NCBI GenBank assembly: GCA_003640385.1 | Contig: RCAB01000085.1 | Span: 120,742-184,741 of the forward strand | Length of the DNA: 64,000 nt | Source: Setaria digitata | Taxonomy: Eukaryota; Nematoda; Chromadorea; Rhabditida; Setariidae | Direction of reading: 5' to 3' | Shown: in pieces, positions 1-13,800 of the stretch | Layout: each line of letters begins with the position of its first letter | How positions within the stretch are numbered: position 1 is the stretch's first letter | Notes under the pieces: model-generated | Seen by the model: the letters and a program-made list of their open reading frames with translations, nothing else | Databases searched by the model: none | Told to the model about the DNA's origin: nothing | Translations under genes and position numbers: made by a program

Positions 1-252
1 ACAATCTTGCACCTTCTTTTCCTTCCTACACTGAATTTGGTAATCTACCGTCACTTCCCAAAGTACGCATTTGAGGCATACCTTAAAAACATTTTTATAC
101 AAATCTTCCCCAACAGTGATTAAGGTTGCAAGCTTACCGCCCTCGGAACACCAATTCGAGATTCACCAACAATCAAAGCACAATCATCTACCCATCTAGT
201 ACTTACGGCTGTTTGGAACTGCAGCAAATCCACTGGTTCCAATTTCGCTAAT
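1..252 (-). other. Giant gene, last visible exons
   Basis: Exons are 252-138 and 81 to beyond base 1. They encode a more ordered, less repetitive segment than the rest (LAKLEPVDLLQFQTAVSTRW, then a segment ending GESRIGVPRA, then VCLKCVLWEVTVDYQIQC), suggesting the start of a folded C-terminal domain. I do not recognise it. The exon is cut by the window edge. Confidence 0.65.
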
Positions 253-3200
253 CTGAAATGAAATTTAGTTATGGAGAACTATTCCTATTTGCAGTTTAAA
301 AATACAGGAAAGATTTATTCAACTATTTTACTTCGAGTTTCATGCATCATCAGTTTCTGTATTTACCAATACTGCTGTCAGTTAGTACTTAAAAGTGTAG
401 AAAAACAGATTTTATAATAAAAAAGGTTGCCACGATCTTACTGTTGTTGATAAAACTAGAATTTCACACAAGTCAATAAGAAACTGTTAGTTGCGCTACT
501 CTTCGACTTACACATCCCGAAATTATTTCTTCTAAAACTAATCATTACCTTGTTTTATCATCAACAATAGTTTTCAACCGTTTCATCTGCAAAGGACAAC
601 TTTCTCTCCGATGTCTTTCCAAATTCCATTCTGATGAATAATACTTTCCACACGCCTGAAAATGTAAACTATTGCTGAAAACCGACCGAACTGGAGATCT
701 CTAGCCCACCCTTAAAAATTTCGAAGCAGTGTACCCTATACTCCCCCCAATATCTTTTCCTCTAATGTAAAACTGGAGAAATATTTCGGCACCTGACATA
801 AATGTCGTCCATTTTTGGTGCTGAAATAGCTTCCAGATTCAAGTGGATCCGAAGACACTCGCTTCCGGTTTGCAGTACTGAGGGTATACGGACCCGAGGG
901 ATTCAAACTTACTTCGGATGAAATTGCTGTACTTAACATCACCGAACCGGATGGCAATGATGTTTGTTCAAATCTGTAATGAATAACAACTGATATTCCC
1001 AAGTCACTAAACTATCCTATTGTAATTTAAATTTGCAAATAACGGATATGTCACTATTCTGAAAACAGAAAATGGCCTACTGGGAATAGCAAAATGTTGA
1101 AGCTTTAATCACAGAGAAAACGAGCTTACGAAATTATTGCTGAAATTCATGAAAAACGATTCCTACAGAAGTTAGGTAATTATTAACGTTTGAGGTACGG
1201 TGGTACTGTCTGGATCGGCAGCAACTGGATGCAATTCATCGCAATGACGATCAAATTCCCGTTGTCCAGGCAACCAGCAATCACAAACACGACATAACAC
1301 ACCACTATCTGCATCTTCATCATACGAAGAATATGTTTGAGGGAGAATTACGTCACTATTCTAAAAATTGAGTAGAAATTATTCTATCCGTTTGCGTTTT
1401 AGGTAACTGCAAAAGATCGAGGAAGGTGAAATTTATCAAAACATGTCACAAAAACAAGAAGCTTACCTTCGCAGCTACTGGAGTAAGCTGCTGCGAAACT
1501 CGTAGTTCTGGATCACTAGGCCCATACGGCGATGTATTGATGCACTAAAATACTATATACTCGCGAAACTCGAGAAAATGATCTTGGAAAGAAGCAATGA
1601 GAAAAAAAAGTGATACAAATAAGACGCTTTGCCTATCCACTATATCTGGAAAGTACTTTATTTTGCGGTAGGATTAAAATGTAAAAAATATGCTGGTGAT
1701 TGGAAAAATCACCGAAGAATCCTTGATTGTCGGCTCGTTTGAACAAACAGAAGATAACCTAGAACCATTTGAGTCGTTATAATTATCTGGTGTTGCTCTT
1801 ATGCTGAAAAACTTTTAGATTATATAAAATCGTCTTTAATGGTATAGTATGAGCAATACGCTTTTTTCCAATTTACAGCATCGATAATAAAATAAGTTAA
1901 AATTGAAAAATTCTATAAGCAACAATATACTTGATAAAAAATGATATGGGGTGCTATATTCTTAAATCANATGGGGTGCTATATTCTTACATCAATCTTC
2001 AAAGCTTTTTAAAAGGCAGTTTCAGCATACCATTCATCACTACGNTGATATGGGGTGCTATATTCTTAAATCAATCTTCAAAGCTTTTTAAAAGGCAGTT
2101 TCAGCATACCATTCATCACTACGCATGTCTGTACCAGAAGCTGCATTAGCCACTGCTTTTGCTGCCGCAGCCTTCACTTCAATACAAGTTGAACGATGTC
2201 GTTTAAGTGAATAATCTGATGAAAGTGCCCTTAAAATCACGATGTTTACGATAATTTAAATTGTAACAAAAATAAGCAAAATGCACATTAAAAAATAACA
2301 GAAGAAAGCAATCCATTCTGGACTGATCTAGGAGATCAGAACGATATTCCGAGCTCCATTTGCTGAAGTTAACAATTCTCCCGTCAGGAGATAATGCGGT
2401 GCCCTTAAAGCATCATTACTTTGACATTTTATTCTTGATAGGCTTCACTGACCTTATGAAAGGAATAATTAGAGCTAACAAATATTGATAGAAAATTCCT
2501 AGACGCCATAAAGACATGTACAAAGAAAACAATGGGAGGTATAAACTTGATCTTGTAAAGTAGTGAGTAGTGAGCGAAATTTTGATCAGCTGCCCAATTA
2601 TCAATTTTACAGCTCTGCCAAATGCCCAGTTAAGTAAAATCTGTATTGTTCAAAAATGAAAATAAAAATTCATTTCCTAAATTTGAAAACAATTAGCATG
2701 AAAAGAGTAGAGATTACAAAGTCAACCTGTTACAGTCGACGCAGATATGCTGTTTCTGCTTTGGTGATGGGTGAATATAATTTCGAAGAGAAGAAGGAAC
2801 CTTCGCAGAAGAAGGAGGATACTGGGAACGAACAATATTTACTGGTTTTGTGAACACAGAGGTACTCCCAACTGATACTGGAATTTGTATCTGTCCTGAA
2901 GTTTACTACTGTTAAGTATATGAAAACCTTTAGTATTATTCAAAATTTCGTCGTAAAATAAAAGAGTATTTAATGATGTAACTCAATGACTCAGTATATA
3001 ATACTACCGAAACGTAAATGTTAAAGAAAAACAAGGACACTGTCGTTCAAAATCCGAGTAAACTAAATTCCTTACTCACTCTTCCCTCGAGTGAAAGTGG
3101 TGCAAGAGCATAAACTTTCATAACTAACCATCATCCGATGGAATGCTGGGCTGTGATTGATGATAAACACCACGATTTTGTTTTAAAGCTATCTGCTGCG

Positions 3201-4811
3201 AATGTGATGGTGACAAAGGCGGTGCTCCCTTAATCGGTGGTAATTGTGCCGCAAAACCAGTATTTTCCGATATAACTGAAGATGCTTGAACAGTCTGAAA
3301 ATTAGAAAAATAATAGAGTAAAACTTTCCACATGTACAACCAATTATAAAGCATCAAAATAAAACATACTGTCACAAAGCTGAATTAGAGCTGATTAGCA
3401 ATATATTCACAATTCAAACAAATTTTGGGCTGTTCTTTCTGAATACCAGAAACTTACAAAACTGTCTTTATTATTTGAATATTTGAAATCAATAACATAC
3501 ATGAAAATGTTATAAATACTCAGAAACTTGAAGATGTCATTCACTCTAACAAAATATTTATCCCCAACCTAACCAACAGTGAGAGTAAACAGAAGGAAAG
3601 AGACCATGTTCAGGGGTAATCTAACTTCACGGAAACAGTAAGGAACGAAGTTTTTTTTTTTTTGTTAGGGTATTCAGAGGGTTAGCCACAATTTATACAG
3701 AATTTTCTACCTTAATAAAATGCTTTTCAGGAAAGTAAAGTAACACTATGAAGTCCAACAAAAACGCCAATAACTACTCACCATGGAACTTGTAATAGGA
3801 TAATTAGATGTAACGGAACTGTTTGAAGGAGGATTTGATGGCGGTGAAACAACCCCGCCATTCGACGACAGCGATGGCGGATGCGATGGATGTAGTCGTC
3901 TGGAAAATAAAACGATGAATAACACATTATCACTGTCTCTAACATCTCAATCGTGCTGCTACTCAAGAGACAAAGCTAGCTTTACTTTACATTACTTGGA
4001 AATTTTTTAAAATATTTCTAATGGCATCTAAAGTTCAAGTTACACAGCCATCTAGAGAGTATGCATATTCAGCTGTCAAAATACAGCCACTTTTTGAAAC
4101 ACGAGAATGCATCTACCCAGTACTATCTTCATATTCTTCATGAAAAGTTGTATCAGCCTCTGCCAATTCAGCCACTGGTCTTCTTGTATCCGACTCACTA
4201 TCTGCTTCGATCTAGAATATTTTAATTGAAATACACTTTCCATTAAATAGTTCCAAGGGCAGTATACATTTAATGATTCCACAATAAAATGGAAATTGCA
4301 CTAAGAATACTCAGTTACACAAACGTTGTTCGTTTATTTCGGCAAGAAAAGCAAACAAGAACTGACATAATATCTCTTCATTCAACACGCTATGTACTGC
4401 AAGTCAAACATAAAGAGAATAAACTGAAAATTAACCAATTTGTATTCCGCAGATCGTTTTAGATCCGCCTCGATTTCAGCTAGCTGTGCTCCCTCTTCCT
4501 CACTCAACCGATATTCATCAATATTGTGTGATGTTGGTGGCGGCATAGTTGCAATGCAAGATGTCCAACCGGTACTTACTGATGGTACAAGTGGTGTTAT
4601 TGTCGGAGAATCTACGCAGTGATCAGATCCTGATATTTGCTGCCGCTCCTGAAGCTGTAGCTGCGATTGCAACTGACGTTGATGCAGCTGATGCTGCCGT
4701 TGCTCTAGTTGAAGATGTGTCTGCTGCTGCGATAGTATAACGTTTGATACTGACTGATTTGTACAGTTTCCAAAGTCGGATGGATGCTGCTGTTGCTGTT
4801 GCTGTTGTTGC

Positions 4812-4842
<31 letters not shown>

Positions 4843-7800
4843 GCTGCTGCTGCTTTTGTTGTTGCATATCCGAATTTTCATTTGATAATTTCGAACTGTA
4901 AAAAAAACTTATCAGAAAAGAAAGACTTCCACACATTCTAAACGTATGAGATTAATATTTACAGGAAAAGAAATCTTTTTCTCCACAGAATACCACTGAT
5001 GAAAAGAATTTCACCGGAAATTTTCCGCGAAAACGATTATAAGAATTGCAAAGAGAGCAACCAAACGTGCTATGCACAGGAAAATATGCCCTTTAAAATT
5101 TTCACCAAAAAAACATTCAGAATTTAGTTCCCTTTCCTAACGAACTATCATTCACATCAACACAAATGTGGGGAGCTATATCCACCTAGGAAAAGCTGAT
5201 ACCTCTTAACACCCTTTAATTCAATAGTTTGAAGCAATCGCAGTTGTCGTTGCCTCTGCTGCTGGAGCTGACGCTGTTTCTGCTCACTATCATTTGTAAG
5301 TAGTACCCGTAGGGGTTCAATCTTCGACACTTCGTCCGATGTTAACTTATGAACCGCTATACGATGTCTTTTGACGTTTTTCCGACAAGAATAACTGAAA
5401 AAAAAAAAAAAAAAATATCAAGATGATAAGATACTACTGTCAAAAACACAACTCATACAAATAAGGTGAGCAGAAAAGAAAAACAAATAAAGAAGTAAAA
5501 CCACTGAACAAAAGAGGCATGTTGGTTCCAGCATGAAAAGAATATAAGATGAGGAAATGCTCTCACAATTGGGTTAATTTGATGGATATGCAAGAATTAA
5601 ACAAGCAAAACGAAAGCAACAAAGTTCAACATATTAGATTTTGAAATTAATGTAAAACCGAGCAACTCATCCACATTACAGCGTACACTCACTCTACAGC
5701 ATTTCAAAGAAACATCTTTGGGGTTATGCTTCATCAAGCTTATACAAACAATCCTGCAATAGACTGTATTCCTATCTCCAAGTATTATCAGGACCAAACA
5801 GAACTCAGCCAATTCAAGTCTGAAATTGACTCCCACACTTCCAAACAGGCTGATACCCAATAACGACACATAAACCTTCAAATTATGCTAAGTGAAAACT
5901 CTGGGTGAAGGGTGACTTCGAAACCGAAATTTGGAATGAAGAGAAAAGACGTAACGCTACAGTACACCACGAGCAAAGAAAATGAAGTGCGAAGATTCGC
6001 AGCGAAAATTTTACACAGATTGAGCAACAACTCGTCTGGCACACTCAGTCGGGCAACTCTCCGATCGATCAATCGATGGAGCAATCGCACCCTTCAAAAA
6101 TCTGAACTATAAAAAAAATAGTTCGTTGGAATGAAAACAGGAAAAGAAGCACTTGCTGAAGTGCACAGTTGCTCGTTCCCAACTATATAACCAACCGTAC
6201 GCTCAATGTTACTGAAATGACAGAAAAAATCCAACTTTCAAATGTTCGGGCGCCACAATTCCGATGATTCACTGATGGTATGCAAATTATTAGATTCTGT
6301 CGGAAAATTTTTCTTTTAAAGATGCCATGAAAAATGATTCTCTCCATTGCACAGTGCAAAAATGATAACTAATTTTACCTTACATTCTGTCACAAACACA
6401 TGCTCAAGTAACTGTGTGTAGGTGCCAAATCATGATCCCGCAGTCCTTAGAAATCCCTACACTACATTGATTTTAGGCTATCTAACATACGCAATCCTTT
6501 CTGCTGAAAAATTATACGTACGGCATAACGATTCTGGGTGGTACATACAGATATGCTTACGTTTTCTGGCATTCAGGACATTCATAACGGTAATTATCAG
6601 TGGCAGATGATATGTTTTCACTGTTTCGATAAGGTGTTGCTGCCGAAGTTGATGGTGGTGGTTGCTGCTGCTGTGCTTGCGTGCTACCGCATACTGCCGG
6701 AGTTGTGAACACTCCACAGTTCGAGCTCTGTTGAGACTGATTTGAATCAGTTGCAGAGCGTGACCTTGAATTTCAAAAAAAAAATTTTTTCCTGATATTA
6801 TATTAATTTCTTAGCCGCTGAATTTTATGCACACTACTCTCTATATTTAAATCTTTCTCACTTGCTGATTAAATTCTTACGTGTCTTTCAATTCCTGTAT
6901 ATACACATTTATACTTCATCAATTCGGGAAGCCCATCTGCATCTCTCCAAATCTATACAGTTAAAGAAATAACATTCCAGTTAGCGAAATTAAACAGTAA
7001 TCGTGATAACAAACGTGGAGAGTGGTGCAGTGGTGATAATACTTGCCAATGGCCGAGCTTCACATTTTTCATTTTTTGATAACTGTGCTTGTGTCATACC
7101 GGAATAACTGGCTGGAGTAGTGGAAGTTGTTAGAATTGGTGGTGCGGATGCACGTGCAGATGTATCTTGCGGACTGCAATGTTACTCGTTTCGGTAACTT
7201 ATTATCAACGCACTAAAAGAAATTTGCATTTTAGTTACAAAGTTCCTCCCTCTCAATAACAGGATATTTCTCAGCGGTTAAATTCACAACTAAAACTCAA
7301 AATGAGTTTCACGATCAGCGGCATATTTTAAAACCCCATTTTTTAATTTACCTCAACAGTGGTTCTTCCATCTTAAAACTATTCCTCCTTTCTTGCTGTT
7401 GGTCATAAGCACCACAAGTTACAATACCACTGTCACCATCATAATTCACTCTCGTTGTGTAACATGATAGCTGTCTTCCACTGCTACAAAATTTTCTTCC
7501 AAATATGGTGAAATATATATTTGGACACAAATTATATGAGATTTATAAAGACATTAGAATAATTAGAATATTGTAATGTAACGATTATTTGTATAATAGG
7601 CTTGTTAAAGTTTTATGCTTCAAAAAAATGGTATAGGTGAAGTGTTTACTCTACATATTTATAGGCATGAGTTTCGATTATTACGTATAACTTCGTAAGA
7701 AATATGCTCACCACTAGCTAATTTTTTAACCCTTTAACTAAATAAAATGTGTGTTACAATCAATAAACGTGGATAAATCCTAATGAAGGATGGAGCATAA

Positions 7801-10800
7801 TCACTTTTGGCCTATTTTATATTAACTGAGAGGAAAATAAACTGTTCGGAATCTTTTAAGAATCATAATTGATTTATTTATTCACTAACTTATGATTCAA
7901 GTTTAGCTGACTTGAGGGCTGACCACCTCCGCTCGTACCATTATCACCAAATGTTAACAAAGCACTGGGGAGCTGCTGCTGCTGCTGCTGCTGCTGTAAC
8001 TGCGTTGAAATACTGTCTTCGCTATAAGCGATAGGCATTGTTGTTGTCTGCGAATAAATACCCAGCGTTTCCGGCAGATAAGTAGTGGCTGATTCTCGTT
8101 GCCGTTGCATCTCTATTTGTTGTTGTCGCTGCTGGATGATACGTTGATTATGTCGGGCTCGTAAATGTTCACCAACAGTTACCTTTAAAAAAAAAAAAAA
8201 AAGCATGAAGATTGAAATGTACGAAGATTTACACGACAAATGAGTATGTCTCGAAAGAAGAAAAGAAAAGAGAAAAGTCAATCGACATGTTTGAAATAAG
8301 CACAAAATCTTTTGAGGTTCTGTAAATAGAAAAAAAGCCTACCCATGGTTTAGCCTTAGCCGCTCCAAATTTTAGCGACTCCAGCTGCGACAACGGCTGC
8401 ATTGTGGTTATTTGTTGTTGCTGTTGCTGTAAAGTTATATTAGCAGTATCATATGTAATATAAGTAACTGACGCATCGCTACTCGATCGCTGTGGTGTCA
8501 TATTTGTGGCTGTATTCGAATAAGTGGCAGTAGCGATAGTTGCTGCTGATACAGCATTTTGTGATGCTGTCTCCTTCGTAGCTGCAAGTGTCGCAGTACA
8601 TGAACGATCAACGGTCGGACGCTCACGTTCGTCAGCTTGAACGTTCTCATACTGCTGCTGCTCCTCTTTGGGTGACTGTTCCACTATAGCGCTTCCTGGT
8701 GTTGCAACAGCTGAGGTTGAATGCCTGTCCTCAATATTGCCATTTGCGGATCTATAAGAATTTTTTTCGAAACTAAGTACATTCTTTACACGTGACTTCA
8801 ACGTGAACCGCAAAACATATATTTAAATGTACACGAAACAGTAAATAATGAATGGACGAGATAATTCAAGGTTGAACCCAATCTTTGAAGTGCAGAACAC
8901 TGCTTTTTGAAAGTCATGTATGACATGTAACAGATATAAGGTGACGAAATAAACATTTCCGATGGCCTATATAAAACGGGGTTTGCTTCCACTAATAAGA
9001 GAATGGTTTCACCAAACGATTTATTGGTAAACTGCTAAAACTGACTGAAAAACCACGGAACTTAAGCTGATCAGAAATTCTTTGAAAATGTGTAAACTTA
9101 TAAAACTTACTTGAACGTAGACGCCGCCTTACAGGTTACGCGATGTCGCTTCAAGTTCGATGCGCTACATAAAATTCGGTTACAATCCTCACAAACATTT
9201 GTAGTGATAGATGTGCCAGCTGCTGGCGCCCCGTTAGCACCTCCTCGGTCTTGTACTACACCACTTCCCACACTATACCAACCAAAATGACAAGCAAAAT
9301 CGACCAAATTATTACTATGCTTATTTCTCCTTCGGTGTCAAAATCCCAAAACCGATAAACTTCCAGAGAAAAAAAGAATTAGCATCTCCAAATTTCAACC
9401 TACGCTACTACCATAAAACAAACAATCTATTTAATACACACTAATAAAGCAACTAGGAACCATTTATGTAAAAATCTTGATAAAAGTAAAATGAATAAAG
9501 GGGAAAAATTGAAGTATAAGTACAAAAAATAGACCTGGTGACTTGGATTTCCTGTTGTATCGATGGACTCCCAGAAGCAGACGAAACAAGACCACTAACG
9601 ACAGGTAAGTCAGTAACAACACAGGCAAGTGGTTGCCGATGTAACAGTAGCTGCTCTTGGGAAGATGGCAGTGCAATCACCGACGAATTTGATGGAAGTG
9701 GTTCACTAAAAAAGAAATAATATGACTGAAATATGACATTAAGTAGCACAGAGATACATAGAGAAACTTGAACAGGAAAGCGTCATTCCCATCTATTAGA
9801 ATTTTTGATTACATCAACACTGATTGCAACTTTAAAAAAGGAGGTAGCATTTACATTGTTGTACTTTAAGAAATGCGATCTTCAAAAGAAAAAACGATCA
9901 AAGAACCCAACTCTTTCTTCTCCTTCACTAAGACTTTCCATAATTCAGTTCAGTGTGAGAGATTAACGACGGTTTCAACAAAGATCAATGCATAAAAATG
10001 TGTTTTTAGCTTGCTTGGGATTCTGGGCAACAGACGTCAATCCTTCAGCTCAAACTTCCCAAGAATTTTAAGCAGGAACAAGCTTCCATAGGTAAGGAAA
10101 TTCCAAATAAAACAGAAAAAAATATGAATAGTAGGTAGGTTACAATAAAAAGGATGCAACACAAATTTAGATCGTACAATGCACAACTATAATTAACTGT
10201 AAGATAATGAACCGGAACATAAAAAGAAATATGCTCTACACTCCGATTTGGAATCTCTTCGCAAAACATCGATTTCATTAAGAAATAGATTCCTTAAAAA
10301 AGTCTTTACTTTTCCAAATGCCAGTTGTCTAACCTCCTAGAATCTGTTGTGGAACTCAGATTTTCCGTTGTTTTTTGTCTTAACTGTCCATATTCTAGCT
10401 GGTACTGCTTGCAGGTATTACGATGTCGCTTTAAACTCCTGCTTGAACTGACTGTCTTGTTACATGATTCACATTGGTATATTTGCATTGATGTACTCTG
10501 GAAATTCCTGTCATTTTTAAGAACTAAGATATTTATATAAACGAAATTGAAGTCGAAAATTACGATCACATGTATACCAATAGTTTATGGTACTGTATGG
10601 TTAACGTATCCATCTAAGCTACCAGTGATTTGGAAAAGTTTTACGGGTTCTACTGACCACTTCTTTACTATGACTCCGACTGCTCCGGACAATTACAAAA
10701 GAGAAAAAAACACTACTGGTCGTTTAATTCGTGCTGTCTGCTGCGTAAAAGTAATCGATTCATTATTCGAAGACGTTTGGGAAGGTGACTGAAATGAGTG

Positions 10801-13800
10801 CGAGCTATCAGTGGTGGTCGGTATTGTAGGCAAGGATATGGATGCAAATGTGTGGTCGTCCTCATCCAACAAGCTTGAAGCCAGTCTAAAATATATTCTT
10901 CATATCATGTAAAATAAAATCATATTTAAAAATAAGCCTGGAACTGATATTAATAGGAAAAGTAAAAAAAAAAAAAGTAGATGAAGAAGCCTTTCCGACC
11001 TTAAATTCTCTAGTATTTGTTTTAGGGACTGAAATTTTACGTGTGTTTTGGTCATAAAGGAAAAGTTCAAATTTTGTCGAAATTGTATCATAGATTTGAA
11101 TAAAAATCGATACCGCTCCTACAGTACATTTTTGTTCCCATGAAACGGTCTCTTTTTAATGCTTTTAAAAATTCTTAAACTTTCCTACTCGAAATTTTAA
11201 ATTTTAAAAAGAATAGAAAAGTTAGGCTACAAATAAATAAGGAGTTAAAACCCATTAAGGACTTTCAAATATAAAAGAAAAACTTAAGACCGTGGGAACA
11301 GAAAAAAACTTTTTAAAAAAGTTTTCACCAATCATCCAAACAAAGGAACACAGAAACTAAAAAAAAAGAAGAATCAATGTGATGAAAATAACTGAAAGGC
11401 TGAGGCAGTAACCTCCGCAATGACTGGTTTTCTCTTTTATTTTCTCGTGCTATCTCAAAAATTTGGCTGCTATTTGTTGTTGCTGCTTGCAGTCACTTCA
11501 GTAGGTGGTTGCTACACGCAAGGAACACATTTTTTTTCTTCAATTTTTTCAAGCCAAGTTAGGAACACCACGTTTCTTTCTTGCAAAAATAGTCTCCAGT
11601 GAGAATAAACAAACTGTCAAGGAGACGCCATTTCCCACGCCTTCTAATACCAATATCTTAAGACAATTATTATATGACCTGATACTAGTAATTAAAATTA
11701 CAAAAATGTCATCAACAGTCACCTTATCAATAAAAAGAAAATGTTCTATCAATTGTATAGTCCAATCAGCCAGTTAATATTTACTCCCAACACATTTATT
11801 GTAATTTATCACGAATTTAACTTAAATCGAACCTATATTTAGAATTGCAGCAAATGCAGCAGCTGTTTATCGGACATTAAAAATAGCACACGGCTTTAAA
11901 TTGCATTAAAAAAATGTACCTTCCAGCAGTCAGAGTATTCAAATCACCATTCCGTGTCATCTCCGCTACTGCTTTGTCTAGATAAGAATCTTCACATACT
12001 GGCCTCAGCCTAAATATTTATTTCTTCTGGAGCACAAGTCATGAATGATAAAAAAGAAAAGCATTTACTGCAGTTGGAGTTGCATTCATAATCATTTCAA
12101 TTAATCTCGTACAAGAAGAAAAGCTATTGGAAAAAAAAACTAGAAAACGTCTATTTTATTATATATTTCAACAATATTTGCAACTATAGCTCTTACTTAG
12201 AAAACTAAAAATTGGAAAATGCAAAAACACAACTCTTCTGACTCTATAAATGATCTAAATCAGTTGATTTAGATGATAACCGGATTGGTGATTAAAAAAA
12301 CAGAAAAACAAAAACCTTTCATCTGAGGCACTCATCTCTGTCTGACTGCTATAAACATGTGGATTTCGCTGATTAGTAACTGACACATCAATGGTGTCAG
12401 CAAGTGATGTTGTTAAATTACTACTGTAACATGTAGGAACAACGTTCATTGGAGGTACTATTCCTGATGATGAGACCGAATTCGATGCACTAACGCCACC
12501 TCTCTGACCAACCGAATATGTGTTTGGTAATCCACTTGTCTTGAAATAGAGGATTTCAAATTCCAGAAAACCACCTTTGCTCAAATAAAATTGTCACCAA
12601 TCATTACCAATGAAATCATAAGTATATTCACAGTATCTAAACCATTCTTAGTATCTTAGTAACCATTAAATTAAAAATGTCATAGCTTTCTTACGACTCA
12701 AGTTTCTCATTTCACTAATGAACCATTATTTTTTTTACTTTCTAATTTAACTGCGACCAAAAAAAAAGAGAAAAAAAAAATGAAAAACCAACCTGGATTG
12801 AGTTCAAAGGCATTGTGATAACGGTTGCCTGAAGCTGTCCAGCACCAGCTGTTACTGATTTCCCAGGATTTGAAGAAGCCTGGGCTAATTTGCAGGACAT
12901 CCGATGACGTTGTAAATTGCGAGAAGTGCTTACCGTTTTGTGGCAGTCGACGCAAGTAAATAATTTCTTAGCTGCAGTTGCTGAAGGGGCTGCTGTCCCA
13001 CTGGTACTACTACTGGATGACGATTGCCCATTTGTATTTGATCCTCCTGCTGTTGACACAAAACCTGAAATCCCAATCCCAATAAAATGAGGGGAGTTTT
13101 TGTCATTAGAGAAAAAAATCTTAAATTATGAAGAGAAGTCTTTATACAAAAAAAAGTAGAAAAGCCCTATTTTTTAAATGCAATCTCAGATAAATCAATA
13201 ACATTAATGAATGGGGTATTTAGTTACAAAATTATACAAATAAGCGAGTAGGAATAGATAAACATGAGTGTGTCGATTTTACTTTACTGCTGTCCCTCTG
13301 CCAATCGTCCTTGCTCTCATTTTTCCCTCATTTATCTCCAACCCTTTTTAAAATCTTCTTAATCAAAAATCGTATTTTAATATCCTTTTCCTTTTCTCTC
13401 TTAATTTTAAATTCTATAGTAGTCTATTTCAAAACATCCGAACTGATACCACTACATTGTTCCCTCTATTTCCAGTATCTTGATTTATGTGAAGACTCTT
13501 TTAAGACTTGATGCATTAAATTGACACGACACCAGCAGAACACAGGAATTCCAATAACAACCCTAATTCCAGTATAATAAATCTAATCCACGAGACTCAA
13601 GAAATGCTTTACTGCAACCTATGAAAATAAAAGACTAAAGACCTGTTGAAGAATTCCTTGAATGAGATTTTTGAAGGCCTGACGGCAAACCTGACGATAA
13701 CGATTTCTGATTCAATGATGCGCTTAGAATCTGTGAAACATTTCTGAAACAGTAATTTGTTCTGTTTAAGGTACAATTACGAAACATTCTAGAACTGTTA

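Noticed and set aside
2088..2229. Terminal exon of the giant gene with a stop at 2088
   Set aside because: A donor at G|GTACAG (exon end 2135) joins in phase to exon 1786-1713, and the stop lies in the scaffold-join duplication.
11505..11777. Plus-strand open frame of 90 codons
   Set aside because: No splice sites, start context or similarity; it lies in an intron of the giant gene.
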